A stretch of DNA of 7,949 nucleotides from an uncultured Eubacteriales bacterium. GTDB lineage: Bacteria; Bacillota; Clostridia; UBA1381. The translations under genes were made by a program, and so were the position numbers. The notes beneath the pieces were generated by a model. The model saw nothing but the letters and a program-made list of their open reading frames with translations. It was not told the origin of the DNA and ran no database searches. This document shows positions 5,759 to 7,949 of the stretch, one piece after another. Numbering within the stretch: position 1 is the first letter of the stretch; every line of letters starts with the position of its first letter. Location of the stretch: the NCBI GenBank assembly GCA_905199755.1, contig CAJKHT010000107.1, forward strand, positions 1 through 7,949. Reading direction: 5' to 3'.

Positions 5759-7048
5759 ATGATAAAAACATCGGTCATAAGAGAAAATTTAAAGAGCGGA
5801 GCATGGAATGAGCAGCTTGCATATCTCTATGCTTGTGATGAAAAAGATACAGGTGTGTATGCAGACAGATTTCTGTCGGTTATTGACGGCTTGGAAAATA
5901 TTTTCGGAGCGGCGGATGAGGCTGCTCTGTTCAGTGCGCCGGGAAGAACGGAAATCGGCGGCAATCATACGGATCATCAGCACGGATGCGTGCTTGCGGG
6001 CAGCGTTAATCTTGATGTTATTGCGGCGGTGAAGCTTAATGGTACAAATCAGGTGCGTGTTCATTCCGAGGGCTACGGAATGTGTGTGATTGATTTGGAT
6101 AATCTGGAGCTTGATAAGGCGCAGTACGGTCAGACGATAGCGCTTGTGCGCGGCGTACTCAAAAAGTTTGCCGATAAGGGATATAAAATGAGCGGTTTCG
6201 ATGTGTATACGGTTTCAAATGTCCTTAAAGGCTCGGGACTGTCATCATCAGCCGCGTTTGAAGTGCTGATAGGAACTATTGCAAACAGTCTCTTTGCAAA
6301 TAATGAAATTGACAGAGTTGAAATTGCGCAGATAGGACAGTATGCGGAAAATGTATATTTCGGAAAGCCGAGCGGATTGCTCGATCAGATGGCGGCATCT
6401 GTAGGCTCTGTTGTGGCGGTTGATTTCAGTGACAATTCGAATCCGAAGGTAAGAAAGGTTGATTTTAACCTTGCAAAATATAAGCATGCGCTTTGTATTG
6501 TGGACAGCGGTGCGGATCATGCGGATTTAACCGATGAATACGCGGCAATAACCGTTGATATGAAAGCGGTTGCGGAATTTTTCGGAAAAGAATATATGTG
6601 CGAGGTCAGCAAGGATGAATTTTTTGCCAACATAAAAGCACTTCGCGAAAAACTGCATAATGACAGAGCGGTACTCCGTGCATTCCATTTCCTGCGTGAC
6701 AATGAATTTGCCCAGGAAGAAGCAGAGGCTTTGGAAAACGGTGATTTTGAGAGATTTCTGACATTGAACAAGGAATCGGGACGTTCATCGTATATGTACC
6801 TGCAGAATGTTTATGCGGCAAGCATGCCGAAAGCTCAGGCTGTATCGGTTGCTTTGGCAATGTGTGACAAGCTTTTGGGCAGCAGAGGTTCATACAGAGT
6901 TCACGGCGGCGGATTTGCCGGTACGGTTCAGGCATTTGTTCCGGTTGATATGCTTGATGAATTTAAAGCAGGCATAGAAGCTGTGTTCGGTGAGGGTATG
7001 TGCTATGTTCTTTCGATTCGTCCTGTGGGCGGATATGAGCTGAAATAA
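5759..7048 (+). CDS. Galactokinase-family GHMP sugar kinase
   Basis: This protein belongs to the GHMP kinases closest to galactokinase, which phosphorylate a sugar at C1 with ATP. Three GHMP motifs are visible (residues counted from ATG 5759). The sugar-binding signature APGRTEIGGNHTDHQHG is at about 60-76. The ATP loop LKGSGLSSSAA is at about 156-166, and the C-terminal RVHGGGFAGT at about 380-389. The catalytic aspartate is expected in GLLDQ (about D209). The signature departs from the classical GRxNxIGEHTDY: the glutamate that contacts galactose is asparagine (GNHTDH) and the tyrosine is histidine. At 429 residues it is longer than typical GalK (about 390). I recall similar variants annotated as galactokinase in gut Clostridia, so it may be an ordinary lineage form. 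No galT, galE or sugar transporter is nearby, so the substrate remains uncertain. The start at 5759 rests on the GGAG site; 5747 would add four residues. Confidence 0.85.
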   Translation: MIKTSVIRENLKSGAWNEQLAYLYACDEKDTGVYADRFLSVIDGLENIFGAADEAALFSAPGRTEIGGNHTDHQHGCVLAGSVNLDVIAAVKLNGTNQVRVHSEGYGMCVIDLDNLELDKAQYGQTIALVRGVLKKFADKGYKMSGFDVYTVSNVLKGSGLSSSAAFEVLIGTIANSLFANNEIDRVEIAQIGQYAENVYFGKPSGLLDQMAASVGSVVAVDFSDNSNPKVRKVDFNLAKYKHALCIVDSGADHADLTDEYAAITVDMKAVAEFFGKEYMCEVSKDEFFANIKALREKLHNDRAVLRAFHFLRDNEFAQEEAEALENGDFERFLTLNKESGRSSYMYLQNVYAASMPKAQAVSVALAMCDKLLGSRGSYRVHGGGFAGTVQAFVPVDMLDEFKAGIEAVFGEGMCYVLSIRPVGGYELK

Positions 7049-7066
7049 TCGGATTGAATATTTTTT

Positions 7067-7122
7067 CGGTGCGTGACATTTGCAGAAGCTTTGACTGTGT
7101 GATGTACGCACCGGATTTTTTT
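7067..7122 (+). terminator. Intrinsic terminator after the sugar kinase
   Basis: CGGTGCGT-G-ACAT (7067-7079, with G7075 bulged) pairs with ATGTACGCACCG (7102-7113), giving a 12-bp stem that can be extended by G-U and A-T pairs, around a 22-base loop. Seven Ts follow (7116-7122). It separates the sugar kinase from the protease gene. Confidence 0.85.
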
Positions 7123-7123
7123 G

Positions 7124-7151
7124 TTCTATTTTGAAATTATCGGCATATACT
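7124..7151 (+). promoter_or_regulatory. Candidate sigma-E-like promoter of the M50 protease gene
   Basis: CATATACT (7144-7151) is one base from the sporulation sigma-E -10 pattern (CATACAnT), and TTCTATT (7124-7130) loosely resembles its -35, with 13 bases between. In Bacillus subtilis the spoIVF operon is known to be sigma-E driven, which fits. The match is weak, and the predicted start near 7159 leaves a very short leader. An alternative sigma-A pair, TTGAAA (7131-7136) and TATAAG (7154-7159), would start transcription downstream of the ribosome site and is less plausible. Confidence 0.3.
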
Positions 7152-7170
7152 TGTATAAGGGGGACGAAGT

Positions 7171-7949
7171 ATGCTGAGAATTTCAAAAAATTTATATGTT
7201 CATATATTGACGGTGGTTCTTTTTTCAGTCTGCTTTTTTACCGGCAGACTGAAAGAAATAGTAATCGTGTACAGTGTAATGACACTGCATGAAGCGGCGC
7301 ACATGGCGGCGGCGCTTATTATAGGCTTAAAGGTATCATATATGGCTTTTTTTCCGTTCGGTGTTAACCTGAAACTGAAAAATAAGCTGGTGCGTTCTGC
7401 GGCGGATGAAATTATATTGTATGCGGCAGGCCCGCTGTGCAATGCGGTGCTGGCACTTTTGGCAATGCTCTTTTATAAGTACCGTCCGATATATGACGTG
7501 CAGTATTTTTATATTGCGAACACCATACTTTTTGCGGTGAATCTTTTGCCGGCAGTTCCGCTTGACGGAGGAATAATACTGAAAAAAGTGCTTATATGCA
7601 CGGCAGGGGTGCATTGTGCGCAGACAGTGACAAAAGCGGTAACTCTTTTCATTGCGCTTGCGCTTATTCTGCTGGGCGGATATACGGTATATGTGTCGCA
7701 CTTTAATTTTTCGGTACTGCTCCTTGCAGTGCTGATAATAGGCAATATGTTCACACAAAAGGAAAAATATAACATAGATTATGTGCGTGAAATGATGTTC
7801 TACAAGAATAAGAGCAAAAAAAGAACGGATATAAAAATTGTAAATGAAAACGCATCTTCCTATGAGGTTTCAAAGCTATTCCGTCCCGACAGATCCAGTC
7901 TGGTTTTTCGTCTTGATGCCGCCGGACGTGTGAAAAATATACACGCGGG
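7171..7949 (+). CDS. SpoIVFB-like M50 intramembrane metalloprotease, partial (3' end outside window)
   Basis: The first 259 codons are open with no stop. The protein is a site-2-type zinc protease embedded in the membrane. HEAAH (residues 40-44) is the HExxH zinc site with E41 catalytic, and NLLPAVPLDGG (125-134... approximate) supplies the third ligand, aspartate D132. Both spacings match Bacillus SpoIVFB, which activates pro-sigma-K in the mother cell during sporulation. About six hydrophobic segments are visible, near 11-23, 31-50, 80-101, 112-128, 153-171 and 177-192. They are followed by a basic cytosolic tail (from about 193) that could lead into a CBS-like regulatory domain as in SpoIVFB. 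SpoIVFB is about 288 residues, so perhaps 30 residues are missing. AAGGGGGA (7157-7164) is a good ribosome site. No spoIVFA lies upstream; a terminator does. The M50 family is certain; the sporulation role is inferred. Confidence 0.88.
   Translation, partial: MLRISKNLYVHILTVVLFSVCFFTGRLKEIVIVYSVMTLHEAAHMAAALIIGLKVSYMAFFPFGVNLKLKNKLVRSAADEIILYAAGPLCNAVLALLAMLFYKYRPIYDVQYFYIANTILFAVNLLPAVPLDGGIILKKVLICTAGVHCAQTVTKAVTLFIALALILLGGYTVYVSHFNFSVLLLAVLIIGNMFTQKEKYNIDYVREMMFYKNKSKKRTDIKIVNENASSYEVSKLFRPDRSSLVFRLDAAGRVKNIHA

Noticed and set aside
7131..7159. Sigma-A promoter TTGAAA-17-TATAAG before the protease gene
   Set aside because: Transcription would begin near 7166, after the ribosome site at 7157-7164, leaving an almost leaderless message; the hexamers are probably chance in an AT-rich gap.
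7336..7775. Minus-strand frames of 140 and 88 codons opposite the protease gene
   Set aside because: They mirror the M50 gene, whose motifs (HEAAH, NLLPAVPLDGG) are unmistakable; the antisense products are rich in Arg, Cys and His without domain structure.
1..7949. A linked novel multi-gene system such as a defence or biosynthetic island
   Set aside because: The genes are mostly housekeeping families with uniform composition, separated by terminators, with no integrase, toxin pair, repeat array or transposase.

Overview
This window looks like a chromosomal stretch from an anaerobic, probably spore-forming Clostridia member (Firmicutes). The pointers are a radical-SAM [FeFe]-hydrogenase maturase (HydE), an M50 membrane protease of SpoIVFB type, strong AGGAGG-like ribosome sites, near-consensus sigma-A promoters with AT-rich upstream tracts, and the style of the threonine synthase and galactokinase-family sequences. 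The lineage is an inference from gene content and style; no rRNA or other marker is present. All seven genes lie on the + strand. I see no mobile element, tRNA, rRNA or CRISPR array.

Layout. A zinc-free quinone oxidoreductase of the PIG3 type (1-990) begins exactly at the window edge. Twelve bases after its stop comes a near-consensus promoter (TTGACA, 17 bp, TATAGT, extended -10), with a perfect 12-bp palindrome over the expected transcription start. It drives hydE (1068-2108), which ends in a textbook terminator. After a 207-bp gap with its own promoter and A-tracts come pgi (2316-3668), a 137-residue P-loop ATP-binding protein of unknown job (3732-4145), and thrC (4173-5675). These three are closely spaced and may be partly co-transcribed, with only a weak hairpin after pgi and an 8-bp inverted repeat across the stop of the P-loop gene. 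Then come a terminator-like hairpin, a galactokinase-family GHMP sugar kinase (start best placed at 5759), a strong terminator, and the first 259 codons of a SpoIVFB-like intramembrane metalloprotease that runs off the right edge.

Functional reading. The genes are mostly housekeeping: redox (quinone oxidoreductase), hydrogenase assembly (HydE), glycolysis (Pgi), threonine synthesis (ThrC), sugar phosphorylation, and probable sporulation proteolysis. They do not form one pathway, and terminators separate most of them. I do not see a convincing new multi-gene system. The points most worth a second look are the small P-loop protein lodged between pgi and thrC, the altered sugar-binding motif in the galactokinase-like protein, the palindrome on the hydE promoter, and the M50 protease arriving without a visible SpoIVFA partner.
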